Shown here: piece by piece, positions 38,701 through 51,400 of the stretch
Position numbering within the stretch: the first letter of the stretch is position 1
Layout: each line of letters begins with the position of its first letter
Source: Struthio camelus
Lineage: Eukaryota; Chordata; Aves; Struthioniformes; Struthionidae
Direction of reading: 5' to 3'
NCBI RefSeq assembly: GCF_040807025.1
Contig: NC_090951.1
Coordinates: forward strand, 4,340,001-4,404,000
Length of the DNA stretch: 64,000 nucleotides
Program-made: the position numbers and the translations under genes
The notes under the pieces: generated by a model
Seen by the model: the letters and a program-made list of their open reading frames with translations, nothing else
Told to the model about the DNA's origin: nothing
The model's database searches: none

Positions 38701-40257
38701 CAGGCCATAAGTCTCCTTTCTCTCCAAACAAACTTATTTTGCTTCACGGCTGCCAAATATATTCATTTATCAATTAATAATTTCTGGTTTAGATCAATTA
38801 AATTTAATCTTCCCTTGCAGCCCTTTGGGGTAAATAAAGAGTTAGTCAGGCTCCAATCACTACACTGAACAAATTCCTTCAGGATGATGTTTTGTTTTGT
38901 TTTTAAACTTTCTGAGTTTTGGACACGTTTTCCAACAGGTTTGAATGATGGATTCTGGTCTTTAGGAACTGTCAAGCACAAATCATACAAAGCCCCCAGT
39001 GCCAGCAATGGCTTCAAGCTGATGAATCTGTGAAATTCCCAGTTATGTCAGTGTTGTACCGACTGTTCAACTCGGGTGGAACCTGGATCGAATTTGGGGA
39101 ATAAATCTGAGATGTTTTACATTCTTCCAGTGACCAAAGGTTAACTTGATGGTTTTTTTCCTCTCAGAGTTCATATAACTTTTAATCTTGGCTATGGCGT
39201 ATTTGGCTAAGGCCAGAATTTCAGAAGCGCTAAGTGCTCATCGAGGTTTCTAAAAATGAAATAGCCTGAATATCAAATCTGTTGAGAAGCAGGAGCTCCC
39301 ACTGAGAATATGGCCAGATTTGCAAAGATATCCTTGTATAGCTACAGGCCACTGGTGTTTTGGAAATAAATCTCATTTTTGGGCCACCTAAGGAATATCT
39401 GAGCTCCCTTGATGGTTCTTCCACTCATTTTCCAGACTCCATGGGGTATTTCTGAGTTCGATTCCCTCTGCAAACCTGACCCTTACCGGTAAACACTTTG
39501 CATCAAACACCTGACCCTGCGCACATCAGGTGGAATTAGCTGCACTCTCTCGTCTTCATTTTCCCTGAGCAGAAATAAATTCTCAGAAAGAGGAAACGCC
39601 TGCAATATTTCCGAAAGTGCTAATTTTTCCTCACATCAACAAACACATCTATCAGTGAGAATTCTCTAGTGATATTTCAGAGAACTTCTTGGGTTTTTCT
39701 TTCCTGAAAAATATTAGTTCTTCAACATTTGAAATCAATTTTGAAGAAAGGGAATAAATTTCTTCATTAAATACTTGGGGGTGGGGGAGAGAATGTTTGT
39801 TTACTTTGAAATGACTTCTCATTTCAAATCAAACTTTAAAGCAAAAGAAGGGAGGGAAATTAAAAGATTTAGAAAAGAACAAAATGAAAAATACTGAAGG
39901 AACAGAATCTTTTTTTTTTTTTTTTGCTGGACAATCATGGTCTCAGCTTCTGACTAAAATTTCAGGTCCTTGGCTACTTCCTTTCTGCTCGGCCCATGAG
40001 CAGCTTTATTTTACCTTCTCTAAGTAAGTGGAAGCTAATGTCCCATGTTGCAAAATCCACACATTTTGAGGAACAACTCCTTATATCTGGAAAGATAAGG
40101 ATTTCAGAATAGATCATACCTAGTGCCATCAACTCATGAAAGTATTAACAGGTCTGTGAAGCTCTAGCTCACTCACCAAAATTAACATATACATTATTTT
40201 AATGGATATCCCACATGTTCGGATGCATGACTTCTGAGCAGTGGTAGGGAAATATTT
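32721..40257. other. HNF4B 5' flank, no gene recognised
   Basis: About 7.5 kb of noncoding sequence. Points seen: a CRE-like TGATGTCA at 32891-32898 and an AP-1/MAF-like ATGAGTCAGC at 32919-32928, about 0.5 kb upstream of the start codon; a 12-base palindrome CTCCATATGGAG at 35577-35588; a GC-rich patch at about 36765-36870; a short (GA)n run near 38008-38020; and a 16-base T-run at 39910-39925. No ORF resembles a known protein. Confidence 0.6.
39910..39925 (+). repeat. Poly(T) run, 16 bases
   Basis: A homopolymer about 330 bases upstream of the CR1 insertion. No associated element was recognised. Confidence 0.9.
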
Positions 40258-41190
40258 CTTGTTCAACATATTCATCAGTGACCTGGATGAAGGGACAGAG
40301 TGCACCCGCAGCAAGTTTGCTGATGATACTAAACTGGGAGGAGTGGCTGAAGGCTGTGCTGCCATGCAGAGGGGCCTGGACAGGCTGGAGAGCTGGACGG
40401 AGAGGAACCTCCTGAGGTTCAACAAAGGCAAGGGCAGGGTCTTGCTCCTAGGGAGGAATAACCCCAGGCACCAGTACAGCTTGGGGGCTGACCTGCTGGA
40501 AAGCAGCTCTGCAGAGCAGGACCTGGGAGTCCTGGTGGACAACAAGTTAAGCAGGAGCCAGCAACGTGCCCTTGTGGCCAAGAAGGCCCATGGGATCCTG
40601 GGGTGCATTAGGCAGAGTGTTGCCAGCAGGTCGAGGGAGGTGATCCTGCCCCTCTGGTCAGCCCTGGGGAGGCCTCCCCTGGAGTCCTGTGTCCAATTGT
40701 GGGCTCCCCAGGACAAGAGAGACATGGCACTGCTGGAGAGAGTCCAGCGGAGGGCTACAAGGATGATGAGGAGACTGGAGCATCTCTCTTATGAGGAAAG
40801 GCTGAGGGAGCGGGGCCTGTTTAGCCTGGAGAAGAGAAGACTGACGGGGGATCTCATCAATGTCTATAAATAGCTGAAGGGAGAGTGTCAAGAGGATGGG
40901 GCCAGACTCTTCTGCGTGGTGCCCAGCGACAGGACAAGAGGCAACGGGCACAAACCGAAACACAGGAAGTTCCATCTGAATCTGAGGAAAAACTCCTTTG
41001 CTGTGAGGGTGACTGAGCACTGGAGCACGTTGCCCAGAGAGGTGGTGGAGTCTCCTTCACTGGAGATAGTCAAAACCCGCCTGGACGTGATCCTGGGCAA
41101 TGTGCTCTAGAGGACCCTGCTTGAGCAGAGGGATTGGACTGGATGATCTCCAGAGGTCCCTTCTAACCTCAGCCATTCTGTGATTCTTTG
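40258..41190 (+). mobile_element. CR1 LINE, 5'-truncated
   Basis: A chicken-repeat-1 type non-LTR retrotransposon fragment of about 930 bases. Its ORF2 remnant reads FADDTKLGG (the reverse transcriptase FADD motif), then [45 protein letters not shown], and [19 protein letters not shown] at the C-terminus. The 3' end has the avian CR1 hallmark GATTGGACTGGATGATCTCC, then CCATTCTGTGATTCTTTG, an imperfect ATTCTRTG repeat. There is no poly(A) tail, as usual for CR1. The 5' breakpoint near 40255-40262 is approximate. The element is truncated and carries a stop, so it cannot move by itself. Confidence 0.95.
40259..41110 (+). pseudogene. CR1 ORF2 remnant with one in-frame stop
   Basis: The C-terminal part of the CR1 polymerase ORF, from the reverse transcriptase region to its natural stop at 41108-41110. 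The frame is intact except for a TAG at 40871-40873, just after INVYK. After it the same frame resumes as [14 protein letters not shown] saw no frameshift. The lack of further damage points to a moderately young copy or a single recent nonsense change. Confidence 0.9.
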
Positions 41191-44100
41191 AAATACTCTC
41201 TTTTCACCTCCTTTCTACTAAGATGTCATCCACTTGCTAGGGCAGGTTTCCTGGGAGAATCCAGACTCAAATAATCAGGAGGATTTGGTCGGAGCTCTGC
41301 TCTGCATTAGACCTATTCAACCCAAACTCCCTCAAATTGTCAATATATTCAGTACTGAATTCTACACAGCTACATGGCTTAAAGTCCACCCAGACAATAT
41401 ACAGAACCAAAATATGTGAAGACAATCTAGGGAAAAGTATCTAACCTGACAGAATAATCCTTGCCTTATGCACCCACTTTATTGCCCTTGGCATGAGATT
41501 TTCCCAATGCACAAGTCTGGATTTTTGCCAATTTGAGAGAAATACGGGCCCTTGCACACCCTTTAGTAGACACATTCAATCAACTCGCCATGAACCATCA
41601 AAATTGGAAGCGGTATATCCGCCATCTAGTGTCAAACAACACGCTGGGCACCATATGCCAAAAGAATCAAAATACATATCTCCTTCTAGTTTTGTCCAAG
41701 TCTGAAGCCAGAGGAATACCTCACATCCCAGACCAGAAGCTGCTTCCAGACACGTTTACTGCGTGCTCGATGAAGGCTCCAAAGGCCATGAAAGCCAGTA
41801 TTTGTACATAGCACAGCTCTGAGATTAACTTAAGCAGTTCAAAGTGCTAAGGAGCATTAGGCAGAAAGTGGCCACCAGCTTTTTGGCTTTTCTAGCTGAA
41901 AATGATGTGCCATTAGTCAGGAGTAACCAGCCTCCAAAACCATATTTGCTATGGCTCCCATTTCCACTGCGAATGACGTCCCTGCTGCTTCATGCTTTTT
42001 TGGTTGCAGTGTTGACACTTCTTCCGATCTGTCATTAGCTCAGTTAAAGAGAAAACAGAAAAGCTATTCAAGACCCAGATGCAGTGTGGGAGGTTAGAAG
42101 TGCAAATTCCCATCTCACATTGAAAACATGAGGAGTGTTTTATGTTGCTGTTGTTCTTTCTATTTTAGTGGGTGTCTTCATTATTTTTTTTTTTAATTCT
42201 ACAAAGCACCTTTTTAAAGGTACTCTTCTGTCAGAGTCATGCTTATATATCTTAAAATGTAATCTTCCACATTTCAAAAAATTAACCTGGGACTTATATT
42301 TTTGTTTTTATCTTACAAATAACCAGCTCTGCATTTGCATCAAGTGTTATTCGATGTTTTAATATTCTTTAGAGAAATGTACACCCATCTGAAGCTAACT
42401 GGATACATTACCACCCTGAGGGTCCAGATTTCTCTAAAATCCACTTTTTTGGTTCTAAGCTCTTGATTCCATCCACCTCTGTATCTTCATGCCATATTTG
42501 CATTATATGAGATAAAGAGCAAAAGATGTGGCTCAGATCCAGAGAAGCATCAAGTACGTGAGCTGACCTTTGGCTGTAACCATCTGAATTGTCATCCATG
42601 TTATGGTAAACTGAAGAGCTCAAATCAACGTTTCTATCAGGGAAATGAAGAAACTATTCATCATTTTGCTGGGTAGTTTTGGTTGCTGTTCTTCTTTTTC
42701 TCGCCTAGATTTTCTAACTTCACTGTTCTTCAGACAAATTACTAGCTCAAAACAAATGTGGAATTCCTCCAAGCTACTCCTTTTGGTGTTAATTTCTGAG
42801 TAAAATGATCAGCCACATCACTTTCCTTAATTGTGCCTCTGGTTTCCGTTTGTGTCCATAACTTTTTCTAGTTCACATATTTAACAGTGAGGTTTTCCAG
42901 CTAAGGATCCTGTCGTTCTCTGGGAAGTTACAATACCTAATTTAATCAGGCTCTCCTCTTGACTGAGATGTGCCAGCACTTCTGAAAATAAAAGTTATTG
43001 ATAAAACAACTATCATTCCCAAACCCTGGATTTGGTGCTACCTCAGCTGCCAGGTATGCTCTCAGCTATGCTAGACATCACAGATATCACAGAGCAGTAA
43101 CCGTTGGATATCAGCTGAATATTCTCCTGGGGACTGCCGGAGGGACCGCTGGAAGGTCACATGAGTTTCTTTCATTTATTTTTGAAACATTCACATTTAC
43201 AGAGAAGAAGCAATATTTGAACACCTGTGAAGAGCTTATCTAATAGCACAATATAGAGGCATCAAATGCAAGTGTAAAAAGCTCAGAAAATATACCACTT
43301 AAAGAAAATCAGGTCAAGTTTGCTTTGACTGAAATAGTCGCTTATACATTTGTGTGTCTGATCTTGCCCAGACACAAAGCTCTCCTTGGAACTAGCCAGC
43401 AGGAAAAGACTGCAAGAGTCCATCTTCAGCCCATACACATTGAGTGCACTAGAAAACAGCCTCCCATTTATGCAGGGGATCAGAAAGCCGAAACAGGCAC
43501 ATATCCAAAGAAATATTGATTTTCTAATGATGGATTATCTAAAATGATTATCTTATCAAAATTAATGTGGCTTGGAGGGCAAAATGTACGAGTCTTAATG
43601 GATAACATCAAAGGAATAAGCCAAAAAGAAACATGGGAAAAATCAATAGAAAATGACAGTTTAGCCTACAGAACTGAAACACAAGAGCAATCTCCATTTT
43701 ATTTTATAGCAGTAGATGAGAAAACACAGTGGTCCCTAGGAATCACTACTTCTTTCCCCTCTACAGTCATATATCCACAAGTAGTCACTATAAATCATCC
43801 ATTTCAGCTATACATTAACAGATAGAAAATCAATATTTTCAGCAAATACTTAACCTAGTAATGTCATTCAGTAGCTTATCCTGCGGTGCTGCCAGGAACC
43901 AAAGCTCTGAGTAACATTAATGGCTGTCCCATATCTGTGAAAGCTAGACAAAATTGCTGGTGTTGGTTAGGATGTACATTTGTACCCTTCTGGTCTTTAG
44001 CATACTTTAGAGTGCCTGTCATCTCCAAGAAACTAACAGCCATACATCCTATAAGGGCTTTTTCTTTTCCTTTTTTCCAGTAGGTGTACCTTTAAAAAAT

Positions 44101-45782
44101 ACTTTAGCGACTGTGATGAAATCTGATCTAGTGGTTCAACAATGTCCTCAAGCCAAGAAGCGGTTCTTCTAAGTCAATGAACACCACATACATCTTACTC
44201 TATTCCTGACTTTTCAGGATCACTCCATTCATCTATATGAATGTATATTTTGCCTTTCCTATGCTAAAGAAGAAGTTATTTTAAAAGTATTTGGGGCAAA
44301 TGCAGAGGGATTTTCTTTCTAAAAGATTCTCCTGCAAAAAAGTAGTAAGTAAACATATTGACGTCTTGGAAGGATGCTTTTTATGACTTCAAATCGGAGA
44401 AATTATTGTAAACATCAAGCTATATTTTCCCCATCATACCCATTTTTGAACACTTCAGTTTCTTCTTGACTGCCTTGCTCATAATTGCTGCTCTCTTAGA
44501 CTAGTGGGTATAGTAAAAGAAAGTGTCTGTTTACTGAGTGACAAATACATACATACACTAAATTCCTAGTTTCACAGATGTTTTCAGGAAGTTGTAACCC
44601 CTGATAAATCTTTGCAGACCACTGAGATGAATAATATTTGTGGATACATTTTTGAGGCTAACAAAACGGTGAGGTATTTGTGGCTGCTGGCTTTACCACT
44701 CACATGGAAAAGTATGTTTTCCTTATATCCCTCATATAGGCTATATTTTGCACATATGTCTTCAATTAGACTGACTACATATCTTAAAGAGTACGTGACA
44801 TCAAATGAAATACTTAGAAGCTGGAGTTAGCCTGCAAATGGCATAATAACTTTTTTTCTTCACAGATAGTCACCATGTCAAAATTCCCTCAGTGCGGAGT
44901 CTTTAGCAAATCCTCTGAAGTTAAATGCATAATAAGTGTCACAATCTTAGGGACACAACTTGTATGCATGTTGATGTTGTTTACCAGTTTACCTAACCAG
45001 TGGTCACATTGAACCAGCTCTTTCATGAGGAAATAGCATTGAAATTAGCAGGTTATTGCAGGTCATAATCTTAGCCACTTAGTTTAATAAGATTATCTGG
45101 ATTCAAAAAGTATTAGGATCTCGTCCAAAACCTAATCCAAAGAGATGTGCTTACTGGATGCACAAAAATAAGTGCACAAAAATTTTAATTTTATCTGAAT
45201 GACCTCATCGATTTGAACCAATTTTCTCAGTCATCTAGGTCTCAGCCCCGTGTTAGCCACCTAACAAACAAGATCCTTCCTAAATTTAAGCCCATTCAGA
45301 GGTACATCTAAGAGAGGTTAATGGACATAATCTTGCAACGCAAAAAACAATATCGGCTTTGTTGCCCATTTTAATAGAAGTTTTAACCCAAAATGTCCGA
45401 TAGCTCAGGAAACTGGTTTGAAAAGAATGCAACAAGGGAGAAAGCTTGTCTCTATTCATCACGGTCCTACTTGAAACGAGAGAGTTTTTTGTTATTATTA
45501 CTATGACCACAATGCTTTAGGCCGAACCAAATACAGAACATCCCATAGCACCCTCCAGCCAGTTCGCTGAATCAAAAATGACCGTCTGCAAGCCTCCAGA
45601 GGCTGACGCTGTTCTCAGCCTGAATAACGTCATGATTGTTTGCCTTTGCCTAAGAGTAAAAGGGGGGTGATGGTTGGGGGAAAATGTCTCACAGCAAACC
45701 TCAATTTCTGAATAATGACAGTGTTTTGCAAGACATTTTTGTCAATCCTGTAGTCCCTGCTGCTCCATATTGAATTGCGAGA

Positions 45783-45811
45783 ACAAACAAACAAACAAAC
45801 AAGCAAACAAA
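45783..45811 (+). repeat. (ACAA)n microsatellite
   Basis: About seven tandem ACAA/CAAA units with one A-to-G interruption. Confidence 0.9.
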
Positions 45812-47149
45812 GTTGTCCTCTTTCCCCTTCTCCCTCCAGCTTGGTCATTCAGTCAGTCTAAAGAAAAGTTCCTGGAAAGCTCAGCCCCAGCTTATCTTGA
45901 CAACCAGGGCATTTATCATGGAGCTGTTGGTACTTCTGCTTGTGCAACAGCAATCTCAGGGGGAAACATTCCCATCGGTCTCACTGAATCATTGCCTCTG
46001 GGCTACTTGCTGTAGGTTAGAAACACACTCAAAATTAATTTTTTTTTAAAGGCAGTAACATTTGCTATACATCTTGAGAGAGAAAGAAGAGAATAGTCAA
46101 CGTTGATGGCATTAGGACTTTGCAGTGGTTCAAGAACTAACTACTAGCAGAGTCACATGGGTGTAAAAGTTGTTCCCCTGTTGAATAGCCTGGCTTTGCC
46201 TGTTGGATTATCACTGCTCGGAGTAAAAGGGGCTGGGTAGCCCTGCCCTGCCCTGTCCTGGGTTTATGCTGCGACTGGCATTGCAGAATCCCTAATCTGA
46301 AGTTATATGCGTATATTCAGCTTTTTCCATTTACAAAAAAGCCAACAAGCTGGTAAGGAGGGCCCCAGTTCTTATCCTGCTTTTTCTCATCCCGAAGCGT
46401 TACAAATTACCTGGTATGACCGCACGACTCACTTGCAACCTGTGACTGTAACTCATAAAATATCAGTGAATGACACCAACCCTGCAGACCATGGTCAGGC
46501 TCATCACCCGCGTGGAGGGTTCCCGTTTAGCCTGAACGTGCTCAAGACAGGCACTTGCCCAGCCTGCAAACGTCACTTTCAGACCATTGGGACTTTGGCA
46601 GAAGACGGAGGTCTCAGAAGCTTGGTAGCCACAAGGAAGTGCAAGCCTTTATGCCCATATATAAAAGTGCTTATAGGTCACTAGAGATAATTACTTCCAG
46701 GAACTTATATATAGGGGGAAGAAGGGGCAGGAACGGTGTTAACTGGATGATCTACGAAGGCACAGCAATAGCAGATAACACACTCATATTCCCAGCTTCA
46801 GCTACTTTTCCATTGCCAATGTGGAAGAACCTGACCTCTGTCCCTCTGTTTCCCCCCCTCCCCCCCCCAGATATTTCAGGAAAAAAAAAAAGTTAAATCC
46901 TGGAGGAGCTCTCAAACCCAGGCTTCGCTTCTGATTTCAGTTATGTTTAGAGCATAACATGAGTTTGTTATTTTGCGGTCCTATGCTGAAATAGGTCAGT
47001 GTGGCCTCCCAGTTAAAAGCTGCCTGCCAATTATACTTTTCCCCAGGCCAAAATTCTGCATAAAAACACCCATGAAATATTAGCAGAGGGAAAAGGCTCT
47101 TTATTGCTTATATTTATATTTCAGCAGCACTTAGGGGGTGGATTCTTCC

Positions 47150-47230
47150 AGACCAGGTGCTGTTCAGAAATAAAGAACTAGGCCCTGCTACCATAAACAA
47201 AGTAGACAAGAGGTAGGAAGGAAAACTGAA
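47150..47230 (+). repeat. Possible ancient dispersed-repeat fragment
   Basis: CCAGGTGCTGTTCAGAAATA ... GGCCCTGCTACCATAAACAA ... AGACAAGAGGTAGGAAGG resembles the 'ggtgctgtacaaacata...agtccctgcccc...gacaaga' amniote repeat, as at 22490. It is strongly decayed, and the family was not named. Confidence 0.3.
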
Positions 47231-48368
47231 GGGGGAAGCAAGCTGTCCAGGAAGCTGCTGGAGGCACAAGCTGGATACCTTCAATCCCAGATGCATCTTT
47301 CCTGCTGGATCAGGCTACTGTATTATGAGATGCATCCGAATCCAGATCCAACTGTGTATGAGGGAGTTTAATAATGCCTTTAACCCTTTTAATTTAAAGA
47401 GGCACCAGCCAGCTGACCCACAGTACTGACTGCTTTATGCAGAAGAAGAGAGTTCATGCCAATTACTGAAAATACTTTAGCTGTGTCTTCAGAGCCAAGA
47501 AGCTGACTACCAGCTTGAATAGAACAAAACATCATCAATTTGAAGTCAATTCATTTTGACCAGAACTTCACTGATACGTATGAAAGGTACTTACAAAAGC
47601 AGGAAAACTATCACCAGCAGGACTCCGTTGTCCCATTTTTACAGCATTTCATCTTTCCGCCTCTGAACTGGTCGTTGAAACTATGTATTATTGACAATGA
47701 TATGAAAGACAGCAGCTGGTTCCTTGGATGGTAACTGGCCTAAATCACACAAATTTTGAATTCATACTGAATGGACACCTCCAACATCTCTACTTGCTCC
47801 CCTTTATGACTTTCTAATTTATGTTTGTCCCCATGAATAACCAGGCCAACAGCAATAGATGATATGCATTCAATAGTTGCAATGTTCTATTCAAGTCGTT
47901 TGGCCTAATTTTCTACTTAGAAGAATATGCAACATTAATTAGGTCCGTTCTTTTCCAGGAGAGTTGATGGAAGCACAGCCATAAAGCATATTTCCCCAGG
48001 CAATAGCCAGCTTTAATGATTTCATATTGTACTAGAAATATAAGAATGTTAATCTCTCTGAAACAGAGAATAATCACAAAGAGTTCCATTGCTGTTTAAA
48101 CACTTCATGCCAAACAGCAATTGCATTGTACTTTGAACTAAAGGAAGAGGGTGATTTATTAGTTTTTGTGATACTGGAGGAAGCTGGACACACTTCTTTG
48201 CCTTTTGCCTTTTCATTATCAATGATGCACAACAGGTTGCTTATATTTTCCATGAACAACATAATGTGAACACCCTCTGCGCTTTCGTTTTTTTCTCTGC
48301 CCCATGCTACTGCCAGTCAAAATTGACTTGGGAATACAAGGTGTCAAATCCTAACTGTGCTTGTCTAA

Positions 48369-48420
48369 AAGTATAAATCAGGAATAACTCCACCAGTATA
48401 AATGGAGTTATTTCCAGGAT
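48369..48420. repeat. Inverted-repeat relic (ACTCCA / TGGAGT)
   Basis: GTATAAATCAGGAATAACTC ... TGGAGTTATTTCC. The arms AATAACTCCA (48383-48392) and TGGAGTTATT (48403-48412) are exact reverse complements. The wording resembles an old amniote repeat with 'aactccattgacttcaatggagtt'. A second, poorer copy may lie at 48850-48935 (CTACACCAGTATAAGTGA ... AGCAGAGTTATTCTGG). Confidence 0.4.
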
Positions 48421-51400
48421 AGCAGTTGTATAATGGCATAACTGACAGCTGAGTTTAGCTCAAAGAATTAAGAAACCAACCAACAGTCACTGCATGCACT
48501 GGAGATGACAATCTGTTATGCATTGCTAAACTACACTTTTCTGCTCCAGTATATTTAATCTTTTACAGAAATCTAGTCTAATCCTTGCTTCCAAAATAAA
48601 TCCCAGACAAAAGCAGTAATGATAAGGGGTTTTCAGAGAAAGTAATACTTACTATGCCAAGACCACAAGTTGTATAAATTAAATAATGAAGTCCATATCT
48701 TCAAAAATTATTTTTATGACTATAATTTGATGGCAATCAGAGATCTCTACAAACCTTGAGAATCTACAGACAAATCTTCAAGGCACTACATAGCTGACCA
48801 CCAGTGAGAAATGGCCAGATATAAGGGGAAAAAACATTTTCTTAACTATGCATATGTAAATCTACACCAGTATAAGTGAAAGCAGCTCTCCTAAAGCAGA
48901 GTTATTCTGGATTTACCATAATTTTGAACAGAATTCAGCTCGATTAAATTCATCCAGGGCTTAAAGAAATCATGCTCTTAATAATGTATGAGGCAGGCAT
49001 AGAAGAACACAGAAACCGCACCACTTACATCTCATTTGCTATTAACTTGTACCAGCAAAAGGACATTCATCGTTCAGCCACGGATACCCCGAAGCACTGC
49101 TGAACATGGTAACCCTTCCTGGTGCAAACAGAAGCTTCACAACACATTGCACATCAGGTATTAGTTTGACTTGGCTAATTTAACAAAATCCACTTTGAGC
49201 AGTTCAGTCAAACAGCAAAATGTTGATCAGATGCTCAGGCTTTCCTCTTACTCAAGATGGCAGCAGAGATATGAGTCATTTAGCAGAGCTGGTTCCAAGA
49301 TTTATTTCTTGCAACTCTAATATGCCTGTTCTCTAGTCACTGGAAATAGATTCATTTTGGATTGGAACAAAGCAGAATCTCATAGAACATAAAACAGGAG
49401 AGTCAGGAGATGTTTCCGGATATTATTTACTGTGCCCTGTTGCTCCTGGCCATCTCCACTTCTTTCCACATAGGAACACATGGTGTTTGCACAGCCGCAT
49501 TAGAGAAATGACTTGTCTCAAGGTCGCAGTATCAGAGAGACAAACTGGAGGAGTATCCTGGAAAAGAAGAAATGGATGATGTGGAACAGATGTGTTGTTT
49601 TTTCCTTTAATTGCTTATTGCAGATGCAGTCCAGTAAATAATCCACCTGCTATCTTCCCACAGGGATAATTACTCATCCCATGATCCTGGCCAACTGAAT
49701 TTATGTTTCCATGCCTCATTATATCCATTGCTACTTCACCTATCAGTATGCACCAAAGTGCTGGGCAAGCGCACACTGCTTTTTAAGCAGCTACATCTTT
49801 CTGCAGCTCTGTGTACAGTTAGGAAGCTTTCCTAACTTTCTTCATGCTTTCTCTCAAGAGTAAAGCCTTTCGTTCAACTCTTCACCCAGAGTGTTGCATC
49901 TGACGGGCATTTCGATTTCATGAAGCTTTCCAAACAAGAAAAAAGTGTCTAATCAAAAGCAAGGCATCAGTAAAAGAGAGATACTTTTGATAAGGTTGCT
50001 TATATGCATAGATTCATTTGAGGAATAGGGATTTCTGTGGATACCAGTTGAAATTAATAGTGGAATCGGGAGACTCTATGTGAAAGCACACAGTATGTGT
50101 CAAAGCAGTAAACAGCACAGAGTTCACATCTGAAATCTTGATTTCTTTTAAAAATAGCTGCATTTTCATCATAAGAATCGACCAGAAAGACAAACACAGT
50201 GATGGTTTCTGAATATTCAGGTTTAGTTAAGGATTTCCAATTTGCCAATGGTTTGCTATTCTCAAAGGCATTTACCTGAGAGCAATGCCCAGCATTTACA
50301 TATCATTTTCCCTGTACCTTTCAAGGCTTGCACTTAATAATGTTAGGCTAAAATCGTTTGTATCTAATTCTGATCGCACCCATCTGCAGGTCACCTAAGC
50401 AAACCTGCCCCTGGAAGCAGGTCAGCTCACTTCTTCCACCCTGCTTGGTTTCACTGGCTGTTTTCCTCCTCACCATCGGAGGAGATGGGGAAGATGCCTG
50501 GAGCAAGCAAGGTGGTCATTGACTGCATGTGGTAGAACTTGAAGAAGAAAGTGACCCGAGGTACAAGCTTTGTTATGGTCCTCATTAACTCAGCCTTTAT
50601 CTTCTCTTCTTCTAAAGGGACATACTTATTTCTGTGCCTCAGGCGAGAGCCAGAGCCAGCTGGAGATAATTTAGCTCTACTTCACTAATGTTGATGTCTC
50701 TGGATTTAATATTGGCTTTTCTGGAACCCTGTTACGACTCTTTGGCTTGGAGAGGTGGCTCAGGTAGTTATCCCGATCATAATATTTTGTTAACCAACCA
50801 GCCACAGATCTATTTCAAACATGAAGCAGGAATCTGGTCGGCCAGTACTAACAAACCTCCTCAAGCCCTTTCACTGCTTGATGCTCAGCAGCTGCAAATG
50901 CTGGGGAACATCTTCGAAAGCTTTTCAGTGAGCAGCTTAACTGGTGCCTGCTGGAGAAACCCATGCAGCAAAATGAAGCTTTCAGAGAGAAAATCTAGTG
51001 GCTGGAAAGGCGCTGCTGCAAACAGCGGGGAGGGAGCTGCAGGCATGGGCATGCATGCTGTGCATGTCGACAGAGGTGACCGCAGGCTGCACTCGACGCG
51101 AGTGATGTCCCCCCGATCCAGTTGCCCTGAATCCCAGTGACAGCCCCCCACCTAGCACTTTCCAGTGCCTCTGGTGCTTGTGGACGATGCCTGGTTCAAA
51201 GCGTCCAAGCAATGGCCTAGGCAGAAAGCCCAGACACAGCATATCTTAAGTAAAATGGGCAAGTAGCTGAGACAGTTCGTGGTGCCCTCTGTTCACTCCG
51301 CCATGCCTGGGGACACTGGTGCGTGACAGACAAGAAACCATGTGCAGAACTAAGCCCAAAACCCAGAGTGGGAGTGGAAAAATGCCCCATGCAGGGCTGT

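Larger units (their letters stand above)
41191..48368. other. Intergenic, no gene recognised
   Basis: About 7.2 kb without a recognisable coding exon. It holds an ACAA-type microsatellite at 45783-45811, short CCCTG repeats at 46240-46260, a long pyrimidine tract with CAG at 46838-46870, and a probable old repeat fragment at about 47150-47230. Confidence 0.6.

Noticed and set aside
40129-40725. 198-codon - strand ORF over the CR1
   Set aside because: It is the antisense shadow of the CR1 ORF2 remnant.
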